Translations under genes and position numbers: made by a program | Part shown: positions 31,772-43,200 of the stretch, one piece after another | Position numbering within the stretch: the first letter of the stretch is position 1 | Layout: every line of letters begins with the position of its first letter | The notes under the pieces: model-generated | The model's database searches: none | What the model was told of the DNA's origin: nothing | The model's input: only the letters and a program-made list of their open reading frames with translations | Assembly: GCA_016802295.1 (NCBI GenBank) | Contig: JAESIW010000203.1 | Location: forward strand, 1,462,961 to 1,526,960 | DNA length: 64,000 nt | Origin: Brachionus rotundiformis | Taxonomy: Eukaryota; Rotifera; Eurotatoria; Ploima; Brachionidae | Direction of reading: 5' to 3'

Positions 31772-34318
31772 TCAAAAACTTATTGCGGAAATATTTCGAA
31801 ATTTTATCCCAAAAAATCCAAAAAAGTATTTGTTTGTGAGAGCGCATATTGTAATCGAAGAAAACAATTCTCTAAATTTAATGTTATAAAAAGGTCTATG
31901 CAGTTTACTTAGAGTTTGAACAACAGCCACGCAATCATTATCGTTAAAACAAAAATATTGAATTAAACCGAAAATACCATCATTTTCTATACAATAGTCC
32001 AACTTTTTCACGTCTTTATAATTGACTGAAGTGTAAAAATAATTTTTATACCTAACATAATTTGTTNNNNNNNNNNNNNNNNNNNNNNNNNNNNNNNNNN
32101 NNNNNNNNNNNNNNNNNNNNNNNNNNNNNNNNNNNNNNNNNNNNNNNNNNNNNNNNNNNNNNNNNNNNNNNNNNNNNNNNNNNNNNNNNNNNNNNNNNNN
32201 NNNNNNNNNNNNNNNNNNNNNNNNNNNNNNNNNNNNNNNNNNNNNNNNNNNNNNNNNNNNNNNNNNNNNNNNNNNNNNNNNNNNNNNNNNNNNNNNNNNG
32301 GGCTATGCAGTTTACTTAGAGTTTGAACAACAGCCACGCAATCATTATCGTTAAAACAAAAATATTGAATTAAACCGAAAATACCATCATTTTCCAACTT
32401 TTTCACGTCTTTATAATTGACTGAAGTGTAAAAATAATTTTTATACCTAACAAAATTTGTTATTCTAAAATTTAGAGATAGTGAGTAGTGCTTTGTCTTT
32501 AATATTGTAAATATTTCATCAGACATTATTTGCACAGATAAAATTTTCCCGACAAATTACCGTTATTTTTTAAGTCTTCGGTTAAATGAATAAGCTCATG
32601 TACCCCTGAAAGCATGGAGTCTTTTCCATAAAAATACTCTATGTTTCTAACAAAATCTTTAAATAAAAGGTTTATAAACTCTAGTGATCTTTCATCTAGA
32701 TTTGATCTTAATAAAAATTCCATTCCAACTACTAAATTAATTAAATGTGATAACTGTTGGTCATCAATAACTGGTCGTAATAAAGGTAAAGAATAAAATA
32801 ACAAAAATGATAAAAGTTCATTAGCCTTCGAGTAAGTCAATTCGTTTAGAGAACCAGGAGGACGGGGTAAAACTTGGTACCTTGATATTGATTAGTTGAT
32901 CGTTAATTAAATCAAAATATTTTCTTAATGAAAATGGTCTTGAAGCATATTCAGGGTAAAACAAATATTTAATTAAGCTTTTTACTACACCCTCTAGAAT
33001 GCTATGCATAAAGTCGATCACAGTCGACTCAATAGGGTAGTAAAAAGTTAATTTTTTCAGCAAAGTTTCGCCTTTTATACCTCTATAAGGTTTATTTTGT
33101 TCGATAGATTGTCTAAGATCATTAAGGTACTTTTCATGTGAGGGCTTGGGCTTATCATAGTGATAGTTTTTGTCTGGGTATATGTGGATTGTGCCATTTT
33201 TTGTAGAAGTAATATTTTCGCCTGCTTGGTAACATTTTAGACAGCCATTTTTACCATTGTACTGCACAGTATTCAGTATTACGGCTCTAGCAGGTTTATC
33301 AAAAACACCATTTGTTAAAAAAACTTTAACAATTTTACCATCCAAAATTATTCCATTCTCTAAAATTTTCAATTCTTCAATAATTGGCTTAAGGTAAGCT
33401 TCAAATACTGGCTTCTTACTAGAAACCCAAAGCCCAGCAATTATTAGATTTTTTAGTTTAAATCTATCTGGTTTATCTGGTTTATGGTTAAATAAACAGG
33501 CCAGATAGATGTTTTTGATAATTTAAAAACAGACATTCCATCAGTGTTAATTGTTAAGGTAATAAATCTTGAATGAACCTTTAAAATATCTTTATAGATT
33601 TCATTATCTGACACATCAAACGAGTCAAAAACATTGTATTGTTTAAAAATAGTATTTAATTGAGCTGTAATACTCAAATGAAAAAAATTATTGACTAACC
33701 TGTCACAAATTGAACATTTTAAATTTTTTAATGACACCTTGTCAAGTAAAATGTCACACGTTGAACAATACATATTGCTATCATATTTTATTTTATATTC
33801 ATCTTCTATTTAAAAAGAAGTCATCAAAGAGTCCAAATTTGGTGGAACATAATTTCCTCCGAATTGTCTGAATATTTTAATAAATGCATTCATACAGCTT
33901 TTGGTCGGCTTATGATCAATAAAATTGCTAAGCAGATCAAGCTTAATTGAAAAAACCTTATCGATTTGATTTGATTGATAACTTTCATATTCAATTTTAG
34001 AGATTGAATTATCTATTAAATCATGTGAATTAGTAGGTTTCAATAAACATGGAAATTGAGTAAATGTTTCAATTTGAGTTAAATTTTCCGCCGATTGAAT
34101 GATATTATCGCTTTCGCGTTCATCTTGAATTTTATGATTTATGTTAATATTTTCAAGGTTCACCTCGGTGTTACCAAGAAATTGCTCTTTAGATTTGATC
34201 GGGCGATTTATATTTAAGTTATTTTGAATTTTTTTTTGTAACGTCTAAATGTTGTATATGGAATTTTACAATCATCGTTTTGAAGCCAAGACTTATATTC
34301 TCGAGTGATTTGAGACAT
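31772..34318 (-). pseudogene. CACTA/EnSpm-like transposase relic, interrupted by a gap
   Basis: Reading leftward from ATG at 34,318: a short N-terminus (YKSWLQNDDCKIPYTTFRRY), a frameshift in an A run, LENININHKIQ to LMTSF, one TAA stop at 33,810, then in the same frame CSTCDILL and CSIC zinc ligands and TDGMSVFKLSKTSIWPVYLT. A frameshift near 33,450 leads to LIIAGLWVSSKKPVFEAYLK, NGKNGCLKCYQAGE and VIDFMHSILEGVVK; another near 32,830 leads to the C-terminal helical part. This order is that of animal CACTA-like transposases. At least three frameshifts and one nonsense codon. The sequence around the gap (32,067-32,299) is duplicated. Confidence 0.75.
31892..32461. other. assembly gap flanked by near-identical copies
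   Basis: The run of N covers 32067-32299 (233 positions). The 175 bases before it, starting CTATGCAGTTTACTTAGAG, recur immediately after it, differing by a 12-base deletion and a few substitutions. The duplicated block belongs to the CACTA relic, whose protein would otherwise read through once. This suggests two alleles placed in tandem rather than a real repeat. Confidence 0.85.
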
Positions 34319-34533
34319 TTTCCAAACTTTTAATTTTTGTAAAAAATTTATTCGTATTTATATTATAGAAAAAATAAGTAATTTTTAAGTCACAGAAATA
34401 ATAAGAAGAATTAATAATTTAAAATTGCTAATACTGAACTCAAAAATAGATGTTTTATATTTTTTTCAAATAAAAAGTAAAGAGGAGAGCAGTGCTGTGA
34501 GTCGACTTTGATTTCGACTATAGAAGAAAAAGA

Positions 34534-34662
34534 AAAGACGCTCTCTGATAAAATACAGAGATGCTTAAGTTAACGATCCTCAAAATTTTAAAATATTAGA
34601 ATGTTAAAAAAATATCAGACTAATTATTAAACATCTCTGGCTTTATCAAAGAAAGCGTCTTT
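34534..34662. repeat. short foldback near the 5' end of the CACTA relic
   Basis: AAAAGACGCTCTCTGATAAA at 34,534 pairs with TTTATCAAAGAAAGCGTCTT ending at 34,661, and CAGAGATG with CATCTCTG. The flanks contain CAGTGCTGTGAGTCGAC (34,485) and other GTCGAC-like words. A related word, AGTGTTGTGAGTCAACTCGA, occurs near 45,907 in intron 2 of kinase copy 2. A small non-autonomous element is likely. Confidence 0.55.
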
Positions 34663-34982
34663 TCTGTTGCATCTAAATTCGACTAGAGGAGAGTTTTTAA
34701 AATCGCAATAAAATAATTGATTTTCATAAAAGCGGTAATTATTTCGCGGTACAAAGCGGTAAATATATTTAATTTTTAATTAAATTATGTGATCACAATT
34801 TTGGGTTTGATCTTGAGAAAAAAATGGGTTTAATTGTTTGAAAATATTATTTTATTTTAAAAAAACGTTATTTGATTAAATTAAAAAGTCTTATTATTTT
34901 ATTTACAAAAAATAAAAAAAAAAGGTCACCCGGTTAGGCCATGTTACTATAATAATAATTTTCAAATATAATAATTTTTTTA

Positions 34983-35112
34983 ATTAGGAGAATTATTTTT
35001 TCTACTGAAAGGCTTTTTGTTAAAAAAGGATACTGTTGGTACTCGGTCTTGGTATTTACTTCATAGCTAAAATAAGCCAAAAATAAGGAGATGAGATTGT
35101 AGAAGCAGAAAC
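34983..35112 (-). pseudogene. inverted partial copy of the adjacent DEG/ENaC gene
   Basis: The complement of 35,032-35,112 is the same as coding bases 35,634-35,714 of the downstream channel gene apart from one C/T difference. It then continues with the complement of coding bases from about 35,737 (TCCTTTTGTAACAAAAAACC in the gene), skipping the stretch between two ACAGT words, and decays. It covers the first transmembrane segment and the start of the extracellular domain, and faces the gene about 520 bp away. A hairpin at 35,116-35,211 (GATTATTTAAAATTGATTAA and complement) separates them. Confidence 0.85.
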
Positions 35113-35494
35113 CGAAGATTATTTAAAATTGATTAATTACATGTTTGTTTTCCGAAAGAAATGTAAGCCTCGAAAACAAAAATGTAATTAATCGATTTTA
35201 AATAATTTTCTAGGAACTACTTAAATTTAATTGTTAAAAGTTAACTTTTAATTTTTGATCAGACTACCCTTAAAATATATCCTTTCCTTACTTTTTTTCT
35301 AATTATAATTAAAAGAATGTCTTTATAAAAAAAAGCTTTTAAATGCTTTTTTTGGTCAAATATTTACCCACTTAATTCAACATTTTTTGATTAAAACTTC
35401 AGCTAAAAGCATTTTAGAGATCAGGATGCCAAAGCATATTGATCGGAAATTGGTACCATTTAAAATTTGATATTTTTTCTTATAAGAAAAAAAA

Positions 35495-36955
35495 ATGAGC
35501 TTTGTTTCAAGACTTAAGCCACTGTTGGTTTCATGCATTGAGTCGTCAACTGTGCACGGTTTGGCCAATATTTTTCGCAACAAACACTGGCTATTGAAGC
35601 TCGCTTGGCTGGCCTTTGTTCTTACTTCTTTATGTTTCTGCCTCTACAATCTCATCTCCTTATTTTTGGCTTATTTTAGCTATGAAGTAAATACCAAGAC
35701 CGAGTACCAACAGTTAGACTCAATTCAATTTCCCACAGTGTCCTTTTGTAACAAAAAACCTTTCAACTTCAAAAATAACAATGCCAGCATAGAGATGATA
35801 AAGAAAGAAATTAAAGCCTTGAAAGAAAAAATCTTTGCTTTGAATGAACAAAATGCCAATACATTTTTGACATTGGCAGATAAGGATTTTCGTTATCCAA
35901 TTTTAGTTCATGCATACAAGGACATGTTGCCAAATATAAGTTTTGATATTGATGATTTGTTGGTAAATTGTCAATTTAATATGGAAGACTGTGATAAGGA
36001 TAGTTTAGAGCGCTTTTCTTTGCCAAACTTTGGCAATTGTTACAAATTTAATTCTGGAAAGAGTTCAAATGGCCAAAAGATTGAAATAGAGCAGGCAAAA
36101 ATACCTGGCAAAAAGTATGGACTTAAAATTGAGTTTTACACTGGCCATTTGGAGCCTGATTTTGACCTAGTCAAGTCGGGTGGCATTCATCTGATGTTAC
36201 ACAACTCGTCTCACGCCATTTTCAGCGAGTACGACTCGATTAGCCTGGCGACCGGCTTCGAAACTGATATTGTACTCAGCCAGGAAAGTAGACACAAATT
36301 GTCCAAGCCTTATAGCAACTGTGTCCAAGATCCAACAATATCTGAAGCATTTGATTCTAATCTTTACAGAAAGTGTGTTCAACTGTTTGGCAAATACCAG
36401 CAAAAAACATGTCTGATAATGTGCTATCATGAAAATATTTACGAGAAATGTGGATGTCATTATCCAGAGGCCATTGGCGCCTCCTATAACTCAACGTGTA
36501 AAAACAATTCTCAAATGGAATGCTCCCAAACGGCTTTTGTAAGCTATTTAGATGACTCATCAGGATGTCTTGATGTGTGTCCAGAGGAATGCGAAATATA
36601 CAATTTTAAAAAAGCGCTCTCTTTTGCAAATTTTCCTTCGCCATTCTATGCTGAATTGATGATTGGCAATCCAAACTACCAGAAAAAGTGGAACTTCACC
36701 AGTCAAGACATTATCAAAGAAACAGTGGTGTCAGTGAACATTTATTATGATGATATAGGCATCACTTATATCAAAGACACAGTTGCCATAGATACTGTAC
36801 AGTTAATTTGTAATTTAGGTGGTATCATAGGAGCCTGTCTTGGAATGAGTATGCTAAGTTTGGTCGAAGCACTAGATTTGGTCATCAAAATTTTGATAAG
36901 TTTTTTTGAAAGAAAAAAATCAATCAAAGTCAGCTCTAATACTTTAAATACTTAA
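35495..36955 (+). CDS. DEG/ENaC-family sodium channel subunit
   Basis: A single-exon 486-residue protein. Short cytoplasmic N-terminus, TM1 at about 34-60, then the post-TM1 signature FPTVSFCNKKPFN, a cysteine-rich extracellular domain (RKCVQLFGKYQQKTCLIMCY, CGCHYPEA, CLDVCPEECE) and TM2 at about 437-470 preceded by VNIYYDD. The pore carries GACLGMSMLSLVE with the G-x-S selectivity motif at 450-452. This is the complete topology and length of an amiloride-type or peptide-gated DEG/ENaC channel; gating stimulus cannot be told. ATG follows an A-rich stretch and an AATAAA is at 36967-36972. Part of TM1 is duplicated in antisense upstream. No damage is seen in the frame. Confidence 0.9.
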   Translation: MSFVSRLKPLLVSCIESSTVHGLANIFRNKHWLLKLAWLAFVLTSLCFCLYNLISLFLAYFSYEVNTKTEYQQLDSIQFPTVSFCNKKPFNFKNNNASIEMIKKEIKALKEKIFALNEQNANTFLTLADKDFRYPILVHAYKDMLPNISFDIDDLLVNCQFNMEDCDKDSLERFSLPNFGNCYKFNSGKSSNGQKIEIEQAKIPGKKYGLKIEFYTGHLEPDFDLVKSGGIHLMLHNSSHAIFSEYDSISLATGFETDIVLSQESRHKLSKPYSNCVQDPTISEAFDSNLYRKCVQLFGKYQQKTCLIMCYHENIYEKCGCHYPEAIGASYNSTCKNNSQMECSQTAFVSYLDDSSGCLDVCPEECEIYNFKKALSFANFPSPFYAELMIGNPNYQKKWNFTSQDIIKETVVSVNIYYDDIGITYIKDTVAIDTVQLICNLGGIIGACLGMSMLSLVEALDLVIKILISFFERKKSIKVSSNTLNT

Positions 36956-37599
36956 TTAATTAATTAAATAAATTAGAACTAGAAATTAAATCAACTATCT
37001 TTAAATATATTTTTATATAATTTATATAATGTAGAACAAATAAAGTAGAATTTTTTATAAAGTTATTTATTTTAGAAACCTTTTTATTAAATAAGTTAAA
37101 TCAAAAGACAAATCGATCAGATTTCCAATTAAACAAGGTTTTTGTTGAAATTGTGGAAAATTTTTTGATAAAACGATTTATTGGACTCAGTGAATTTACA
37201 AAAACAAAACTTTTGAACAAGGCACTAAAACAATTTCTTTTGGTCCATTTTAATTATGAATTATAATTTTCTATTTAATTTTCTAATGATTAGATAATTT
37301 ATAAATGTTTTTAATTATTCTAAACTAAACTTGAAAAATAAATAAAATAATTAATTATTCATTTTAAAATTAAGTGAAAAATTAAGTGAAAGTGAAAAAT
37401 TAAGTGAATTAAGTGAAGTTTGTTACATACAAAAAAATGATTAAGTTTATAATTATTATTTTTCTCGAAATATCATATTTTTTATTAAATTAAAAAAACA
37501 ACATTTTGATTTTTTGTTTCTATTGACAACTAAAATCTTGATTGCGTCAAATTTTCCTAATTTTCTTTTAATATTCACACTTTTGACCGCTCATTCGAT
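36956..37599. other. intergenic, AT-rich
   Basis: Downstream region of the channel gene. It includes a short tandem of AAAATTAAGTGAA-like words near 37,370-37,415. Nothing else recognised. Confidence 0.3.
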
Positions 37600-38698
37600 T
37601 TATTAAAAGATGGTTTAATTTGCCTGCATCTTCATTTAAAAGTTGATAGAATAGCTGAATTAGAGCTAATTGTAATCATATCATGCGTCAATTGATCATT
37701 AGTGTACAAAGCAAAGCATGCTATATCGCTCTAATTTCCTTCAATAACAGTTTCATCCGGGATACCATTAGACATAAATGTATTGTGCATTGCATTGAAA
37801 AATGTGTAAATAAGTATGAATTCGACAAAACCAAAATCGTTGGAGTTGTTTGTGACCAAGATTCTGCGTTAGTTAGGCTCTTTAGACAAAATGAAAATCT
37901 TTTATTCGATGATTCATTGAAAATGCAGATGTTAAAGCCAATGGGTTTGTAGAAGTGGACAAAGCCGATGACGTCGATTTAGAGGAATTAAGTAATGAAC
38001 AAGAACAAGAACAAGTAGAACCTGAGCATTATTCAAATGAGTCAAATGATACAGACATGGAGGATACAAAAAATTGTGCAAACATACCAGATGATGACTT
38101 TTTAAATGAATGCACAATTAATTTACTTAATATTCAAATAGGAACAAATATAATTCCGCGATATTCTTATGCTGCTCACAAAATAAACTTGGTGGTAAAA
38201 ACTTCCATTAAATCTTGTAAAAGAATTCTTGAACTTCTGTTTAAATTGTCAGAATATGCAGCTAGTGTAAGGACTTCTATTATTATAAGCTAAGATTTTA
38301 CTAAAAAAAAGCAAAACTTAGATGTGAAAATGGGACACGTTGGTCCTCTTCTTATTTAATGCTTCAGTCATTCTATAAAGCATATGAGAAAAGCGCCTTT
38401 CCAAAAATAAACCATGCCCTGTAAGAAAAACGAAAATTGTTGCATATTTAAAAATTTGGGACCACTCTATTCTTTCTCATTGCATTTACCCAAAAATCCA
38501 ATTGGCATTTTTGAAGATTCTCATCTTAATCAAATTTTAAGGCAAATTGCCCGTATTTAGTTTACTAAACCAACTTAAAGCGCTTTTGTTGAGCGGTATT
38601 TCAGTATTTGCAGAATTGTAAGTAGCAAAGATGTCAACACATTAATCCAAAAATTTCATGTCGAATTATTAAAAATTAATGTCGATATTTTAAGCTAA
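37600..38698 (+). mobile_element. hAT transposase relic
   Basis: Broken frames read, in the correct order for a hAT transposase, VVCDQDSALVRLF, an acidic insert, YSYAAHKINLVVK, LKIWDHSILSHCIYPK, and the C-terminal dimerisation block SAFVERYFSICRIVSSKDVN followed by LLKINVDIL (to 38,698). There are several stops and frameshifts and the N-terminal BED-type region is not recognised. Terminal inverted repeats were not found. Confidence 0.75.
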
Positions 38699-38735
38699 AA
38701 ACATAAGAAAGAGTTCGAAAGCTGGCGATATGTAG

Positions 38736-38891
38736 AAACCAGCTTGTATTTATAATCACGAATCGCATGGCCAATGCGTAATCACGTTTTACAGTGATAT
38801 GCGCCTGGAAGGCGCTTCTGCCGGATTATCGGCCGATGGCACATACGATGCGGGGATTTTGTATTATGATTTGTTAAAATTCTACGGCTAA
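38736..38891 (+). other. GC-rich island with a 50-codon open frame
   Basis: By hand count about half of the bases at 38,755-38,860 are G or C, against roughly a quarter around it. One frame is open for 51 codons (includes NHESHGQCVITFYSD and SAGLSADGTYDAGIL). The frame has no ATG near its beginning. It sits between the hAT relic and a LINE relic. No family is recognised; it may be an exon fragment or recently acquired DNA. Confidence 0.35.
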
Positions 38892-39060
38892 AGCAAATAG
38901 AATGTTGGGTTTAATTAAGAAAGCATTTAAGTATACATACATTTTATACAAATAGAATTGTAAATGGATGGAATAAAATCCCGAAAGATGTAGTAAAAGC
39001 AACGAATCTAAATATTAAGAGAAAACTATATTTTGTGAAAAGGCTGAAGGTCAATAAAAT
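38880..39060 (+). mobile_element. LINE C-terminal fragment
   Basis: Frames read NRMLGLIKKAFKY then NRIVNGWNKIPKDVVKATNL, the standard C-terminal end of a non-LTR reverse-transcriptase ORF. It is truncated and frameshifted. Downstream to 39,260 is low-complexity, lysine-rich sequence without a recognisable product. Confidence 0.65.
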
Positions 39061-39260
39061 CTGTCCTAAGTGAACTAATACTAGGGAGTGAAAATGAAAA
39101 TATACAAAATTTAGAAGAACTCGAAAAAAAAATAAATGATAAAATCAAAGAAATTTCCTTAAACATTCGAGAATGTAAGAAAACAAGAAAAAATCCTACA
39201 ACTTTTAACGAAGGCCTTCTAGGCAAAAATGAAAAAATGTATCCAAAAACATCTCTAGGA

Positions 39261-40211
39261 TTCTATTTATTTAATTAAACCATGTGACTAGCACATTATG
39301 AGAACATTCAATATTTTTAAATTAATATAATAAGACTAAACTTTATTTAATTTATATTATTTTATTTTATTTCTTTTCATTTTTTTACATCACCCTCGCG
39401 GTGTTTACTGAATATACATACATTTTTATTTATGCTCAAATTATATAGTTTAAGGAATTAGATAAAGCAATCTTTTCATTGTCGCAAAATATATTACAGA
39501 AAAACAATTTGAGACAATTTATTAATAAATTATATCTTTAAAAATGTAAACAATAATTATATCTTATAACATTATTTTGTGTAAGAAAAATGTTTTTAGA
39601 AGTATAATTTTCATATGCTAATTTATAAAAATAACTCAATTTTTTCAAAATATTTTAACTAATTTAAAACTTATACTAACAGATAAAGAATGTATAAAAC
39701 CTTTTTCATCGAATAATTTTTTTGGAATAACTATAAGAATATGTCAAGCAAAATTCTAAATTTTTATATTGTTATTATTTTAATTGAACGCCTTAGAGGC
39801 TATGTAAAAATAAAGAATTGCTCGAGTACCTTAATAAAAGATACTGAATAAATTAAATGCATTTATATAATTTTTTTATCTAACTAAAGCTTTATTTTAT
39901 TTTATTTTTTAAAAAATTCATAATAATTGATTTTATTAAATTAAAAGAAGTTTATTCACATTCAATTTTCTTTATTTTATTTATGAATAAAAAATATTAC
40001 CTTTGGAATCATATTTGAATAATTTTTTTGTGCTAAATTGGTATTCTCTTAAGCTGTACTAGCAATTCGCAATTAAAGAGCTTTTCTATAGCAACTGAAG
40101 CGTTTAAAATGTACCAATCTTAAAAATTACCACAGCCTATCTCTGCATTCATAATAAATTATAAATTATTAATGTATAAACTTTGCCAAAATTATTTTAT
40201 TTATTTAAAAA
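39261..40211. other. upstream region of kinase copy 2
   Basis: AT-rich. From about 39,500 to 39,950 it is similar to 25,398-25,785, showing that the pseudogene fragment there was copied with its upstream flank. An X-box half-like TTCTATAGCAAC lies at 40,084-40,095. Confidence 0.4.
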
Positions 40212-43200
40212 ATGGATAATAAACTAGATGGAGATTCGAACAATTTTGACCATGTAGTCACCAGATCAGTTGAGTCCGAAGATCCGATTTACTTTTCATG
40301 CGATCCATTTGATAGGGAAGTTAGTGTACAAAGAATTAAAAATTTACTAAAAAAGGCTTACAAAACTCATAGTCAATTGACACAGCCAAAATTAACTGAC
40401 TCTGGTTCATTATCAGATGTGACCATGTCTTCCAAATACAGAATTGAGAATTGCTTACTTGACGAAGATTCCAGAAAAGAAAAAGCTTACTGTATTTGGA
40501 AAGAGCTGTTCGACTATTTTGACTATTACAGTGACAGATCCAAGTCAATGGAAGAGCTGGACGAACGCATTAGGAAAAAAAGAGACGAAATAGCTCCCAA
40601 AATAAATATTATTCTTGGTCTTGACTATTCGAGGATAAAACATGTGATGGACACGGAGATCAAGCAGACCATGTTCTCTGTCCTGGACTATTCCAAATTG
40701 TACGAGAACAAGGTCTACATTGACCAATTGTGCTACCTTAATCTGCTCATTCAAGACGATTTGAACAACATTTGCTACATTGAGAGTCTGTATCCATCGA
40801 TTAGGTGCCTTAAAAGTGAACAGGCGTTGTATGCCGACCCAAAGTTTGACTCAACTGCCAAAACACTGCTCCTCTGGCACAAAATAGTCAAAGACCTAAT
40901 GCTCAAATCGGACCAGTTAGGTTTGTGAATTATTTTTAGACTGAATATTTGGAATTATGTGACCAATTGGTTAATAATTTTTGTTTTGACCAAATTTTTT
41001 TATAATTCTAAACAATATTGAATATTTGATATCCAAGCTTTTTAACTAAAAAGTAAATATCAAAAAATTCTCTTTAAAATTTAATTATATAATTTATATA
41101 ATTTTATGTATTTGAATTTTAACATTTTATATTTTTATTAATAATGAATCTAATAAATGAAGTGTTGATCAGTCTAATGAGGCGTGGACGCTAGCCTGAT
41201 GATTAAAACTAAGAGCACAGGCAAATTTGGTCAATTTTCTAAACTGTAAATAAAATACCACTAAATAAAGGCAGTGAGTAAAATCATAATAACAGACAGT
41301 TGAAAAAGGCAGTTAAAGACGGGATTAAAAATTATCATTATATAAAAATATCTTTATAGTGATTTTTATTTTAATTTATTGGTAAATTTGGACATATTTT
41401 ATCATTACAAACCAAGCGTCGCTAAAAAATAAATAAATGTTTAAAAGATAAAATCTCTATCTAATCTAATTTTCATTTATCTAGTTTGTCAATGTTTTGG
41501 AAAAATAATTCAGTTTTAAGTCTTTTACCATCATAATTCCTGGAAAATTTTTTTGAATAAAACTGTTTAATTATCAAGTCTAAAACAGTTGTTAATTAAG
41601 TAAATTGTTAATTTAAGGTAGATTTTTGGGATTTAGAACGCGTCCCGAATATACCAAGTATTGGAAATGGTTTGAACAACGCTTTAACTATTCCAAAACA
41701 GAGTACGAAAAAGTACAAGAATGGTTAAATAGCAGCATAATTTCAACCGAGGGTGATTCAGGAACAGAAAAGGAAGCATGTTCTCCAGTAGTTTTGCTGA
41801 CAAATCCGACCACTGCACTGACCAAATATCTGATCGAGAATAAAAAAGCCTTCTCCAGACAAATCAGCTATCTAATAATAAAGCCTGACCAAGTCGACAG
41901 CGACAAAGACAAAGATAGTTTACAATCAAGTATTTCACTTAGCTTTCTTTCGGACCCAGCTCCGTCAGATTCTCTGCAAATTCAACAGGACCACTTATTT
42001 CCGTCTATAGTCCATCACTTGGACTCATTAATCAAATACGGATGCACGCCTGACAAGCGATCAACTCAAACAGAAAGTGCCAAGTTTAGCCTAATTAATG
42101 AACAAAATGACGAAGAACAAGACGAACAACTAATTACTTTTGAAAGTGGTGACATAAATAAAGAAAATCAGAAGAGAATTTTTGCTGCTTTTCTACGCAA
42201 ACGTTTGCGTAAGCATGGCCTTAGCAAAACTTTTGACAAAATACGCGAAATGCTTCTATCAACTTTATCACATGCTCTTCTATCGCTACAAATAGACAAG
42301 TCAGAAGTAAACGCCACTGATCAATTGACTATTTATCATTTAATTCCCTATCACCACAAATGTCTAGAAATAATCAAGAAATTTTATCACAGTGAAGGCT
42401 CAATAAAGTATGGCGTTCAATCGGAGGCGTTCATTCGCCTTGGCTTGCCATCCTATCGCCCTCTATTCATCTACTTAAATAATGTTATCCTAGAAATAAT
42501 GCATTTGTGCATTCAAATGCAAAATGAGAACAAAGGTGTAATAAAGCAGTATCTTAATTCTCAATTTAGTCTATTAAGTATTGAAGTGTTTACAAATGAG
42601 TTAAGAGAGTGTATCGAGCAAGCAATTCTTGTACGACAAACTTACTATCACATGATTTATCATATTAAAATTTATGTGACACTTTAAAAAATGAAATAGA
42701 CATTTATGTTAGTAAACTTTAGTAAACTAATTTTCTAGATTATGTCCATTCTGTCTGAACTGAACAAAAATTTGACAGTAGTAGTAGTAGGAAAGCTGCG
42801 TATAATTTTTGATCTAAAATTGGTAGACTATTTCATTATTGTCAGACGGCCCAGTTGGTAACATTCGTGGTCACAAGCATAGACTAGTAAAGCAACACAC
42901 AATGATAAGTCACAGGGCGTTCCATTTTAAATTTAGTGGTTGAAAACTGGAATAGATTACCATCTGAAGTATTGGCAGCAACATCAAAAGACAATTTTAA
43001 AAATAAACTGGATGATTTTTTAGCATCAGATCAACTAAAATTAAACAAATTTTATTCTTTTTAGCTATTTATCTTAAGTTTTAAAACTCGTTTTAATTAC
43101 CACTGTGAGACTCAGTCTCACTAAGACTATGAGTCTTAATCTTGTTCTGAAGGTTATGCCTGTTGTGGCTCATATTATTATTAAATTTCATTATTTTGAA

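Noticed and set aside
32008..32535. Frame across the second gap
   Set aside because: Same reason; the duplicated flank of the CACTA relic creates an artificial extension.
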